The notes below the pieces were generated by a model. The model had not been told where the DNA came from. It was given only the letters and a program-made list of their open reading frames with translations, and did no database searches. A stretch of 64,000 nucleotides of DNA from Acanthosepion lycidas (lineage: Eukaryota > Mollusca > Cephalopoda > Sepiida > Sepiidae): NCBI GenBank assembly GCA_963932145.1, contig OZ010572.1, positions 305,335-369,334 of the forward strand. Reading direction: 5' to 3'. Below, piece after piece: positions 21,671 to 32,999 of this stretch. The translations under genes and the position numbers were made by a program. Position 1 is the first letter of the stretch, and every line of letters begins with the position of its first letter.

Positions 21671-23373
21671 CCAATTGTGATGATCTAACCTTTAAGTGAT
21701 TCGGATGGGAATCTGCTTAGATTCGATATCAGCCTCGTCGTTCCCAACTCGCTTCCAACGTCTGGTTACCGAAGTAACTACTTTGATCTCCAGTCTGCCT
21801 ACCCACGTTGTGAATTAATCTTAGGCAGACGAAATCAATCAGCGTTGGGGCTGTACTGCAAGCTCGAGTTCGAATGAGGGCGGTATCGCACAAGTACGGG
21901 CAAAAGAAAATAAAATAATAAGTCGAAAATGGTATCAAAAAAAGGATAACAATACTTTATATCTGGTTGCTGGATACATAGGACTGCGTCTATCTCCCGA
22001 CCCGCTATATGGATTGTGACACATGGTTTTCTGGCAAAATTCACAATGCTTATTTTGGTGGTGTGAGTCTAAGTCGTCCTTCAAAAAATAAATTGTTCTT
22101 GGTTTGAAGATGAGTTCGGAAGTTGCGCGAATCTTGGTCAGCTCTTTGTGGTGGGTCTTCAGAGCTCTCAACTGGAACTGTCTCTCCAACTCTCCAACTG
22201 AAACTCTAGCTGAAACTGATTTTTGCTCGCTGCGACTTTGCTTATATGGACGCCGATTCAAAACCGGGGTTGGGCTTGTCGGGGTTTGAGGTTCCTTGAT
22301 AAGTCTAAATCCATAAACCCCTTCTTTTGTCTTCGGTCAGGAAAAATTAATTATTTCCATTTTTGGAAGTCTTCTCTTACTCCCACCTTCTCTTATTTTC
22401 ATATGGACATCTTCCCACTTCTTCGTAGCAATCCCTCATACTTTTACTCACTGCAGCTGCCTCTTTGCATCACATGATCACCTCTGCCTGGCTGGTTAGC
22501 GTTCAACCAATGGTCAATCAACAGTGTGGGCGTGACTAGACTAGCCTTGTTCTTAAAAAAATATATATTTTGTTCAAAGAAAAAAAAATTATCTTTTTCT
22601 TTTCCTTTTCTTTCTTTTGTTTCTCTCTTCTTCTCTGGCCGCCAAGAAGACAATACGACCCGTAGAGTGACAATCTCAATTCTTATCCTAACGTCACGGC
22701 ATATGGAATTCTTCAATCAGATTTTCGCCAGCACCAAGAGGCTAGTCAACCAGACACATTCATTCTTCGGTGCCAACAAAATACTGTTTCGCTGTCATAT
22801 TCAAATTCCAACACAGCCCAGATGTGTTTTCTCTCAATGACACCTCCCATCGACAAAGACCCAACTTAGAGATGACTCTCTTTGTGTGTGGTCAACAGAT
22901 GACCTATTAAATTGTTTTCAGACAGCATCATGACACATGTAAACCTTTATCTATTTAAAACTCTGTATCACCTGGTGTTTGTCAATTAGCTTTATGACAA
23001 TGGCCATAAGAATTTTCATCATTCTTCATTTATCGAAACAACATTTTCAAATGTCTCTTCTCGTAGGTGACTTTATCTTTAAAATTTTCCTCGCGGGGAA
23101 CCCCACCACCCCCCGACAATCCGCCTGTCACAAAGACACAGTTAATTTTTTATCTATCTAAACAAAACAATGTATTAACCTGGACCCTGCCAGCCAGCCC
23201 CAAGACAATGGCTGACAGAACCCTCACCGGTGTCTTCCATTATCAAAATAACATTTTCAAATGGTATTTCTCGTGGGTGGCCACCTGTTATCATATAAGT
23301 TAAGTCTCGCCTTTCTTCATCTCTTTTTCCTTTTCTTCTTTTTCCTTCTTTTTGCACCCCTAAATGGTGTCAC
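21483..23373 (-). mobile_element. Inverted solo LTR of the same family, with 4-bp target duplication
   Basis: This 1.9-kb block is the reverse complement of a diverged LTR of the array's own family. Clear matches include the rc of TGACTTAGACTCACACC near 22055 and of GGTTTTG/GACAAGCCC/CTCAAACC near 22255-22300. It starts TGTGAC and ends GTGTCAC, mirroring the GTGACAC...GTCACA LTR ends. AGAT flanks it at 21479-21482 and 23374-23377. It therefore looks like a separate insertion that later lost its internal region by LTR-LTR recombination. It separates the pol remnant from env. It is more diverged from LTR2 and LTR3 than they are from each other, so it is from a related sub-lineage. Confidence 0.75.
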
Positions 23374-23708
23374 AGATAACGACACTGGCTCATCCAAATA
23401 CCTACTGGCTGACTGTGGTGGATGTGGATGGAGGGGATGGAGTAGTGAGCTGCACCTCACGAAGGACGTAAGAAAATTATTGGCATTGCTAACTGGCCAG
23501 CGGTGGTGTCATGAAGTACGACCTTTGAAGTGGGAGCCCCGCACACCTCTCCAGGCCATTCTGTCTGCTAGGAGTTAGGGGAGAAAGAGCTGAAGGGTTA
23601 CAAACTTAGAAAGAAATTATGGAATAATTCGATGAAGAATTGAACAAGATCGAATGCTTATGAAGAATAAAAACAAGAGAATTTTGTTACCTTGCAGGAA
23701 TGATCAAA

Positions 23709-25665
23709 ATGAAAGGGTTGATGATGATGGTAGCCACACTAATGGTGACGATGGCGGAAGCTTGGAAGTACAGCCGAAATACCATTTTTAAAAAGACGAG
23801 TGAAGTAATAATAACCAGGTCGAAATGGTTGATCACATTCGTGATAGATTTAAAACCATACGAGTACTAAATAAACTAAGAAATGAGCTAACACAGCTGG
23901 ATGCAGCCCGTTTGAAGGTAGGGCAAGATTATTCCAAGGAGAAAGGATATCTCAGATTATTACGATCACTGGAATCGGAGGCCACTATGATAGAGGCTCA
24001 ATGGAGGAACATGCAAAATTACCTGAAGGGAATAGAGTTACTGCAGACGCGGGAAAAGAGATTGGTAGTTCCGATTGTGGGAAAAGTGTTAAATGTCCTG
24101 TTTGGAACAGTGACTGAAGATGATGTTAAATTCATAAGAAGAAAACTGGGAGAAGTGGAAATAAACCAGAGGAAACTGGCTCAAGTGGCAAGGGAGAGTG
24201 TAACAATATTAAATGTGACAGGTTGGAAGTGGCCAAGAATAGAGCCAGAATTAATTGGTTAATAAATAACCTGGCAGGGTTGAGACAAGAGGTAATTAAT
24301 GATACAGAAACTATAATGATAGAATTACAGGAAATGAGTGAATTTATGCAAAGATATTTCCAACTAATGACAATTACGAATAAGGTACGACAAACTAGTC
24401 AGTTGTTGACGACCTTGCTGGAACATGTGAGAGTGCAATTAGACATGTTGTCATTGGGACACCTCTCCCCAAGCATAGTAAACCCGGGTCACTTAAGGGA
24501 AGTGCTACTCGGAATACAGACCGAGTTACCCTATCATTTAAGACTGCCAGTGGATCCCACCAAAGAATTGTGGAAATATTATAATGCACTGGGATGTGTG
24601 ACCTTGTTGGAAAATAGACGACAATTGGTTATGATGTCTGTTCCGTTGTTAGATAGAGAGAGTATATTTGAGATACGCCAGGTTATAAACTTACCTATTC
24701 CCTACCCCAGAAGAGATCAAGGTTTGGGAATGGTAGCAAGGTACAAGATGGAAACAGAATACATAGCTTTAAATTCGGGTCAAACAAAATTCATGTTGCT
24801 AACAGCTGAAGAAGCTAGAAAGTGTAGAAATGATGCTCTAGGGATTTGTACATCATTAAGCCCTATCTATATAGCTGGTAACCACAAAATGTGTATACTA
24901 GAATTGTTTGAAGGGAAGAAAGAGGGAATTAAGAGAACTTGTCAAGTAGAGATATTAGCAAACACGGCATTACCACAAGCTATCAGTGTTTCAGACGGGG
25001 TGTGGGCAGTGGCCACACAGAAACCCATCAGCTTGTCTAGGGTATGTGGGGGAGAGTCCACAAGGACATTATGAGTAAAGCCACCATTATCCCTGTTTAA
25101 AGTTACCCCTGGGATGTTCAGCATTTGGGATATCTATTTCCTTACCCCCTATTACCAGGAAGAAGAAAGATATGAAGAGAAAGATTCAATCATAGGATTG
25201 CTTGACAGAAGCTTAGTCAATTGTACAGAGTTGTGGGAGCCAATAATGAGGGGATTCCCCAATGTTTCCTTGAATAAAATGCCAGTACTAATGAAGCCAA
25301 TAGAAAAGATCAATCTGGATCAATTGAGGAGCAAATTAAGTGCGTTGGGAAATGAAGTATTGGCTTGGGAAGATGATGAGCAGATCACAATAAGTTGGTC
25401 AGCAATGATGGGTACATTCATAATTATAGCCATAGGGGGCATGGCCATATGGAAGATTAGAAGTAAGAGGAAATTAACTAGCGGTAATCAAATGAGTATG
25501 GAGCAGCTAGAGAGGGAGATGCCGAGCAGTGTTCTTTACTCATACAGAATCGGCGAAGAAATTGCAGAAAGGCCGGCAGAGGAGGCTGACGTGAAACCGA
25601 CATGTGCGGCGGTAAAACCTCCTACAGCAGAGAGAAAAACATTGACCAAGAAAAACAAGCCATAA
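23709..25665 (+). pseudogene. Env-like glycoprotein gene of errantivirus/baculovirus-F type, broken
   Basis: ATG at 23709 opens a hydrophobic leader (MKGLMMMVATLMVTM) typical of a signal peptide, ending after about 50 codons. The following text is in another frame from about 23860: a Leu-rich coiled stretch and a dibasic furin-like REKR at 24050-24061. A hydrophobic segment and FGTVTEDD (24101-24124) follow, the hallmark after the cleavage site in F-type fusion proteins. A second frame break lies between about 24220 and 24262. Then a 283-codon frame with possible N-glycosylation sites and several Cys ends at a TGA (25072-25074). It continues in the same frame to a transmembrane segment (about 25396-25452) with a basic stop-transfer (KIRSKRK) and a cytoplasmic tail ending at 25665. 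F-type Env would mediate membrane fusion. Two frame breaks and one in-frame stop make this copy inactive. About 650 codons in all, near the family's usual size. Confidence 0.75.
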
Positions 25666-25713
25666 TAACCACATACATGCACCCACAGGCACACGCACAC
25701 TTTAAATTGCATG

Positions 25714-25906
25714 AGAAACAGAAGATGAAAAGAACATTACATTTGCATGTAGAACAGAAGAAGATGAAAAGAACATTACATTTGCATGTAGAACAGAAGA
25801 AGATGAAAAGAACATTACATTTGCATGTAGAACAGAAGAAGGTGAAAGAACATTGCATTTGCATGTAGAACAGAAGAAGGTGAAAAGAACATCACCTTAC
25901 ATGTAA
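25714..25906 (+). repeat. 39-bp minisatellite, about 5 copies (second unit)
   Basis: Same unit as at 16262. The first copy lacks three bases, the middle copies are identical, and the last two are diverged (GGTGAAAG, ACATCACC). The copy number differs from the first unit, as expected from slippage or unequal exchange. Confidence 0.85.
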
Positions 25907-26014
25907 AACCATAAAAAAGAATAGAAGAATAGAATTGCATGGGACAGATGCATGATGCATGCTAAATAGTGTATTTGGGTTTAGGTGTCATTTACGAGTA
26001 AATGACAAATAGGT

Positions 26015-26026
26015 TAGGGGAGGATT
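26015..26026 (+). promoter_or_regulatory. Polypurine tract
   Basis: AGGGGAGGAT directly precedes the GTGACAC start of LTR3, and the same tract precedes LTR2 (16495-16504). It would prime plus-strand DNA synthesis. Confidence 0.7.
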
Positions 26027-27798
26027 GTGACACTATTTAGTGGTAACGTGAAAATGAAAAGAGAGAAATAATTAAGGCAAGAAGAAGCTATCACAAAAGG
26101 ACATACTGAGCAATGTTATTTTTTTTAACAAAGAAAAGTTGTAATGGTTTTATTTTCATTTGCGAAAAAAAAGTATTTTTTTTTTTCGCGGAAGATAGGA
26201 AATTCATAAGACCACGGATCTGTCGGAATTAATTTATGTTATGAAGTGGTGAAAGAAGATAGCAATCTGCCCATGGCAATAATGAAAATTTTAAATTGGT
26301 CAAGTGACCTACGAAACAGAAGCTGGGAGATAATTGTAATCAGGTCACATACTGACCAAGAAAAACATCAGCTGGGCCACCCAAGGAAAAGGGAAGAATT
26401 AACCATTAACTATCTTTCGGAGATATCATTTGGTTTTGGGAAAAAACAGCTGTTTTATGTTCAGACTTACCCATGATAAGAGTTTGTTGCCTGGACAGAT
26501 TGTGGCGACAGAAGTACGTAGGCATTGAGGAGACAGAGATTCACTTGATCAACCCCGATGATTATTTGATGAAAATCTCGTTGACAAATTCCGAAAGACA
26601 TTCAGTTAAGATAGAGATTAAGGACCACACTACGAGTCGTGGGAGGTCTGCTCAGGGAAGAGAAAGAAAGAAAAAAAAGGAAGATAATTTTTTTCTTTGA
26701 GTGATACTTTTAAACTGAGGCCAGTCTAGCCACACACACGCTGCTGAGCGTCCATTGGCCGAGTGGGGGCGTGAGTGGTAGGCAAAGGTAAACATATGAG
26801 AAGGAGGGGAGGCCTGTTGATGCCTCTGAGGGGAATGGTGTGAGATACCACTATGAGAAAGATGGGAAACCTGTTGACGCCCTCTGAGGGGATTGGTGTG
26901 AGATACCAATATGAGAAAGGAAGAATTTGGGAGGACGAATCCCTTAAGAACCCCACTGGAGCAGAAAGTAATGGACTTCCAAAAATGGAAAGTAATAAAT
27001 TTTCCTGTCCGAAAACAAAGAAAATCTTTATCGTGGATTTAGAATTATCGAGGAACTCAAACCCCGACAAGCCCACACCCGGTTTTGGTCGGTGTCCATA
27101 TAAACAGTCACAATCAGTTAGTTAGTTGCAGTTGGAGTTGGAGAGAGAGACACAGACAGAGTTGAGCTCTGAGACCAGCCTCGCAGGAAGCTGACTGAAG
27201 ATCCACGCATCCCGACTTCGATTTCTAACCAAGAACAATTTATTTTTGAAGAATGACTTAGACTCACACCACCAAAACAAGTTTTGCAAATATCGCCTGA
27301 AGACACCAAAAACCAGTTATCGAAAAACAACTTAAGATATTAAGACTCGCTTAACAAACACACAGTGTCACGAATCCATAGAAGCGGGTTGGGAGAAAGA
27401 CGCAGTCCTGTATTCAGCAACCAGATATAAAAATATTATTCTTTTTTTTAACACATTTGAACTTTTCGAGTTGTTACTTTATTTTCTTTTACATATACTT
27501 GTGCGGTGTTACCTTTGCTTGGACTCAGCTTGCACTGCGGCCCGGCGACTGATTGATTTCGTCTACCTAAGATCAAATCACAACGTGAGTAGGTTAGACT
27601 AGAAGTCAAAGCAGTTACTTCGGTAACCAGATGTTGGAGGCGAGCTGGGAATGACAAAGCTGATACTGAATCTAACCAGATTCCCATCCAAATCAGCAAG
27701 GGTTAGAACGTTACATTTGGTGCCGCGACCAATACCAAGTCACATTGGTTGTCACGGGATAGCACAGGGGCAGAGAGAGGCCGCGGGGTGTCATCACA
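26027..27798 (+). repeat. Full LTR (LTR3), 3' LTR of the array
   Basis: This 1772-bp copy of LTR2 starts GTGACACTATTTAGTGG and ends GGGGTGTCATCACA at the CTGT target copy. The main differences from LTR2 are scattered substitutions, the TTAGTTAG duplication near 27118, and the absence of about 32 bases (one LTR-end/PBS-like repeat) near 27728. This end is fixed by the target duplication, which shows that the extra repeats at the end of LTR2 are inside the LTR. Confidence 0.9.
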
Positions 27799-27802
27799 CT
27801 GT

Positions 27803-28130
27803 ACTGGTTTCTAAGTGATTTGTCAAGTCTGCATCTAATTTAGATGCAAAATTTATTAATCCTCTATATACTCCTGGATTTACTCAATGATCTTTTACAT
27901 CATGTCCATATAAGAGAGTTTCAAAGTTTCCATAAAATAAAATATAGTCTATTATTTGGGATAAAATTTCATGGTTCTTTTTAACTTTCATGTTATGCTC
28001 ATTGATTGAAAGTCTGTATGCCTCACTGAGTTTCTCTATAATATTTAGATTTCCTAAAAGTGAGAGTGAAATCACATTTTCAATATGCTTCTTTGACTTC
28101 TCATGTTTTGCAGGTTTTTTCTTTCATTTA
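27803..28130 (-). pseudogene. hAT (ZMYM1-like) transposase, N-terminal fragment
   Basis: The minus strand carries EKLSEAYRLSINEHNMKVKK and NHEILSQIIDYILFYGNFET, then LLYGHDV in an open frame of 63 codons (28075-27884). It continues after a frame change with NPGVYRGLIN-like text and LDADLTNHLETST up to the array edge. This is the region after the zinc finger in ZMYM1-like/DUF4371 hAT transposases ('N...vkkNr.iLs.iId...fcG.fe.aLrGHDe'). The protein continues at 15884 on the other side of the array. Confidence 0.75.
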
Positions 28131-31100
28131 TTTTATATTTCTAGCACCGTCTTTTGTTCACATTAAATCACATCCAAACAGTAAATGCAAAAAGTATAAC
28201 AATGCACTTTTCACTTTACAGCCGCAGTGGTACCATTCATAATTAAAGCTACAAATATAATTGTTGTTATTTATTCCTGGCTGAGATATTTAAATATCAG
28301 GTGTTGAACATGCTCTTTTCTTAAAAGTAACTTTCTCATGGAGTGACAACTGTGAAAACTTAAGCTGTTGAAGTTCACTTACTGTCACAGACATTATTTT
28401 TTGTTGATTCAAGGAGATCATGGTTAAATTATCAACATTTTCTATACAGTAAAACAATGAATTAAATTAAAATAGAACAGCTGGAAGTATGATAATCATC
28501 TAAAATTTATAACAATCAAGAATATGGTACATGATTTTAAGCACAACATATGCTGAGTAAAAAATAAACAGTATTTTACATTCTGACAACAGGGTCAGCA
28601 CTGCATGACCAACAGTGCTCTCTCTAACCAGTGTCCAGCTTCTTTCCTTGGACATGTGTACATGTGCCCAACAGCCAAACACCACATTACTGGAACTGTG
28701 AAGCACACAGTTCCATACAAGGATTTTTGTAATTTAAGAATGACGGGATGGCTACTGACTTTAAGTTTAAGGATTATATGATGTACAAATATAAAGAAGG
28801 AATTAAAGAAAAAAGACTCATTATATTGAATGTTATCAATAATATCAAGTAAAAAATAGTGGGTACTGCAGTCCTGCAATGCCTATACACAATCCAGGGA
28901 GCTTATGGGGAGAACTTCCACTTTCAGATAAAATAGGTCACATTGAAATACTGGTCATTTTGTGTTTTTGGTAGTACATAGTCTGTGTATTTTCTATTGA
29001 TATTCAATAACAATTAACCATGTTTTACTCACATTATTAATAGGTATCCCAAACTGTCGTATAAAAAACAGTGAAATATATTGTATATCTCCAAGGTTAT
29101 TTTGATAAAATCAGTATGTAAACAAAACTTAATCTTTTTTTCTTCCCAAAAATATATTTCTCAGGTGTAATCATTTTTATTCCATATCTCTTTAAATTAT
29201 TTCACTAATTCAATGATGGTCAACACTTTTTCACATTTTTGAAGGTGACAATTTCATAGTTGTTTTTAAAACTTGTATTCCAAGTTGGGCCTGCCTACAC
29301 ATATCAAAATAGTCCCATCTTAAAGAAAAAAGGGTGCTCTTCAATTTGGTGGGCTAATCATAAGGTTTAAAGTAGTTTTTCACAAAATATTTCTAAGTTG
29401 GAAACTTCAGTTGATAAAATACCATAGAAATTTAATACTTATAAATGGTTATTACACAGTTTAAGTCTTAATTTTCCTTAATGATACATCTTAAAATTGT
29501 ATAAAGTACTTATATATTGTTTTTTGTCTAAACTGTCACATTCGATTCATTTTCACTGAGTGTTATTTTATGAATTTTCTTAAAAGAACAATAAACAAAA
29601 TTCTGATTATAAAATAGAAAAATAATTATATAAACCGGATATATTCTTAGTTCTTTAAATTTCACACTCACATAAAAATATAAAGTTTGTCCAGGTTTTT
29701 ATTAATGGTTATGCATTTCATTTACATTGATGGCTGGCAATATTTTCTCTAATTTTTGAGATTTGGGGATTAAATCGAAAATTTATGTACATTTTCTTTT
29801 CAAAAAATGAAACTGGATACATTTTATAAAATATAAAACAAAAACAGACTGGATAAGCTTAACTTTGTTGCATGGGTTCATAAAAAATTGAAATCCAATT
29901 ATGTAATTTTCAAAATGTAATCAGTTTTCTTTTTTTTCTCTTTTTAAATGATTATTTATTTACTAATTCTTTTGGAGGTTAAAATTAAATTGTATTTTCT
30001 TAAAAAATTGAATACATTTTATAGTTTTCAACTTTTAAAAAATGTCTTTTCATAATTCTTTTCTCTTCCTTAAGCAGTTATCATAACTGCATTATGGAAG
30101 ATAATAAGCATAACATCATTTTTAGTGGGTATCTGTTCCTATTTTTTTATTTTTATGTTATTAGTGTTTTCCATACAAAGAGACTGCTATCCATGATGAT
30201 TAATAAAATATACATTTAATCTTCTGTTCAGTGCCAATGATCTGAATATAGTTTTTTTCTAAGCAAGAGAAGACCCCAAATTCCTTGTAATGTATGTTAA
30301 TAAAGTTAAAAACTGTGATGAAGGGGATAAAACTTTCACTGATACTTTTAATGGAACTTTTTGAATATTCAAACAATTTTAGAATTTATGTAGAACCCAC
30401 TTCAAATGACCTTCAGTAACAAGCACCAAGGCAAATGGATGGCAGTATATTATTACTCTAATGTTTACTTTGACCAAGTCATTGATATTACATCACTGTT
30501 TAGTGCTGTAATCAAAATTTAATCAAAGAAATGATTATTTTTATGGCTTTTGTTGGATGATGTTTCACAAATGGCATCAACATTTGTGTTAAGATTGGAC
30601 TTTGATATAATAACACTTTCAAGAGATGATAGAATATAGTATTCAAGCAATATTGGTCATCACAAAGGCTTATAAACAAATTCAAACTGCAAATCTCCAT
30701 TAGGAGAGGAAATGCAAGAGGATCATTCCGGCTGTCCAGAAAGTCTTTTTCATCAGTTCCAAGAAATGGATTTTTATTCCTTTCAGTGCTTTTAGTTTGA
30801 AGATAAATAAGTTTAACATTTATCACACTGTATGTGATTTCAGTTGCTGTAAAAAAAAAAAAAAAGTTTATCCTACAACAGATGGTGGCTCTGATCCCTG
30901 AACAATAGTGTGTTTGAATTTCATAGTTGTGTTGTCATATCCGACTATGGTGACAGAAAACAACTTTGAAATCAATGCAGTAGAAAGGGAAGTAATATTA
31001 ATAATTAAGAGTGCTAAAGGTTAAAGCTTTACAATAAGCACTTGTTTGAAGCATTTACCATTGATTCAATTCATGAAACAAATTTCTGTTTTGTAGTCAT

Positions 31101-32999
31101 TTGCAAGTCTATCCTCTGCTTTTATCAAAGCCTATCACCATATAAGCCTTCATATATCTCTATAACATCACTTTGTTGGTGTTCTGCACTATAATATTAA
31201 TAGTGGAGTCATAAATAATTTTTAGATATATAATTTCAATGAAATTTTGAGTAAAGATGTGTAACAAACAAAAATGCTTTTGATACAACCTAAAAAAATA
31301 TTAATATTATTATAAGGGAGTCATAATCTTTAGATGTGAGGATGAAATAAGTTTTGGAGTAAAGATCTATAAAAATACTTTTAATACTCTCAAGTAATTG
31401 CAATATAAATTAAAATATTTTCATTTGTTTGACTTTTTTGTAAAAAATATTATAAACATTACTAGTGTTTAAAATAGTGAAATTATCATTTTTATCAATC
31501 TATTCGATATCTGTAGTATCTTAATTTTTGAGGCGCAATTTATTTTTTTTACCAAATAAAAAAATTATAATTCCATTATTAGTTATTTTAATTGCTTTTT
31601 TTTGTCAAATATTTTTCATTTTCAATTCTTTATTAATATTTCAAAGTTAATAATTGTAATTATTTTATATTTATGCTGTGTTAGGTATTGTTCTTATAAA
31701 AGTAATAATTAATTCAGAAGATATATAATATCTAAATATCTGTAAATGAAATGATAGCTTGTCAGACTATATTTTCCACTCAGTTCATCTGACTAGCATC
31801 CTGGATTCTTGCTATACAAGATTTAATGCTTCCTTGAAAACTATGGCCACTCAGAATCTATTAGGTTGGTGCAAAAATAATGACGTAATAATGTCGTTTT
31901 TTGACTTATTTTTTAACGTCAAAAAAATGACATTATTACTAATACTTCCTTCTGGCACTCAACCATTGAAACTTATTCTTCTTTCAGTTCCACTTCAAAA
32001 TGCTTTTGTTCTTAAGCAGTCATATGTCATTCTGAGTCATAAAATAATTATTCCTTGATATATTTTTCTTAAACTTACAAGCACTTCTTAATAAGAGATC
32101 AACCAATGAAAAGAAAACATTTGAAAAATTGATACTTTCAATCAACGGAAAACATCAGAAATTCAAAGTAATTTTCTGTACAAAATATTTGACATTTAAC
32201 TGGCTGTTATAAAGCAAAGTGGAACATTCAAAGCTTACGTCAACTCATTTTTGAGTATTTTAACTAAGAAGATTGTTTAACCTGGCAATAATTAATAATG
32301 AACCTATCTTTATGTGTAGTAGTAGTATTAGCATGTTACTCACAACTACCACTGAACCAAATCTGTTCCTGTCATGACTACTCAAGTTTATATAGAGTGT
32401 ATCTTGTCCATATGCAAATGGTGTAACTCTTATATTTACATATCATTACATCTCCCTGAAATGTTGTTTGTTTTTTTTTTGTTTTTTTTTTTGCCCTTCA
32501 TTGACCTTTTGCTTCTTCTATACTCTGTTCAATTTTTGGCATTTCCTTTCTCTACTACTCCCTCTCCTTTTATAAATCTTACCATATTTTTATTTCTGGG
32601 AGACCTAGATCTGTCTCACACTCTTTTATATTTATGGCTATCAACTTTCAATTGATCTTTGTCAGAACTTCATCTCAGGATTTGATCTGTATGGTCTCAT
32701 ATATAGCTTCCTTGTTTTTCCGTTATGTTGTTTTTGCATGAGAAAATTAGCCATTTCTGAACTTGACTCTGTAGTAAAACCATGCAAAAGGCTTGTGACT
32801 ATTAAAAGCTTTGTTCACCTAACAAAAAAATACAGAAAGTAAAAAGAAATAAATTAAAGTGGAACAGTCCACTGAGATGGAATAGGGGGTTTAAATAGTT
32901 CATTCTCTCCTCCTTTAGCTATATATATATATATATATATAATCATATTTTCCTTTGTTTTGTAGCCCATGTGACAGAGGCTTTTGTCACTCTTGAGTA
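28131..32999 (+). other. Intron DNA, essentially featureless apart from one MITE
   Basis: AT-rich throughout, with A and T runs and a (TA)n tract at about 32920-32941. A 104-codon minus frame at 30826-30512 shows no similarity I recognise. Exon-like signals were not found. One mariner-type MITE lies at 31861-31940. Confidence 0.6.
31861..31940. mobile_element. Mariner-type MITE, decayed right end
   Basis: It starts TTAGGTTGGTGCAAAAATAA after a TA. It has a symmetric interior (GTCGTTTTTTGAC / GTCAAAAAAATGAC) but lacks the last about 15 bases of the expected right terminal repeat. It is a sister of the intact copy at 42692. Confidence 0.7.

Larger units (their letters stand above)
15885..27798 (+). 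mobile_element. Env-bearing errantivirus-like LTR element array (LTR fragment-LTR-internal-LTR)
   Basis: The array is flanked by the 4-bp repeat CTGT (15881-15884 and 27799-27802), the target-site length typical of errantiviruses. Order: 5' fragment of an LTR (15885-16165), 3' end of an internal region (16170-16505), full LTR (16506-18316), internal region with gag, a pol remnant and env (18317-26026), full LTR (26027-27798). LTRs begin GTGACAC and end (G)TCACA or TCATCACA. G+C content is visibly higher than in the surrounding intron. The target is a hAT transposase gene read on the minus strand, and its frame resumes across the array after allowing for the duplication. The arrangement is that of two tandem units sharing LTRs, with the first unit reduced by a large deletion. 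Confidence 0.85.

Noticed and set aside
25602..25868. Repetitive basic protein (EQKKMKRTLHLHV repeats) from the 39-bp minisatellite
   Set aside because: It is one frame through a noncoding tandem repeat between env and the polypurine tract; the repeat length is a multiple of three so any frame stays open. No start context or conservation.
30512..30826. 104-codon minus ORF in the large intron
   Set aside because: AT-rich codons, no similarity and no flanking signals. Consistent with chance.
32920..32941. (TA)n tracts as possible origins or promoters
   Set aside because: Plain microsatellites; no associated motif.
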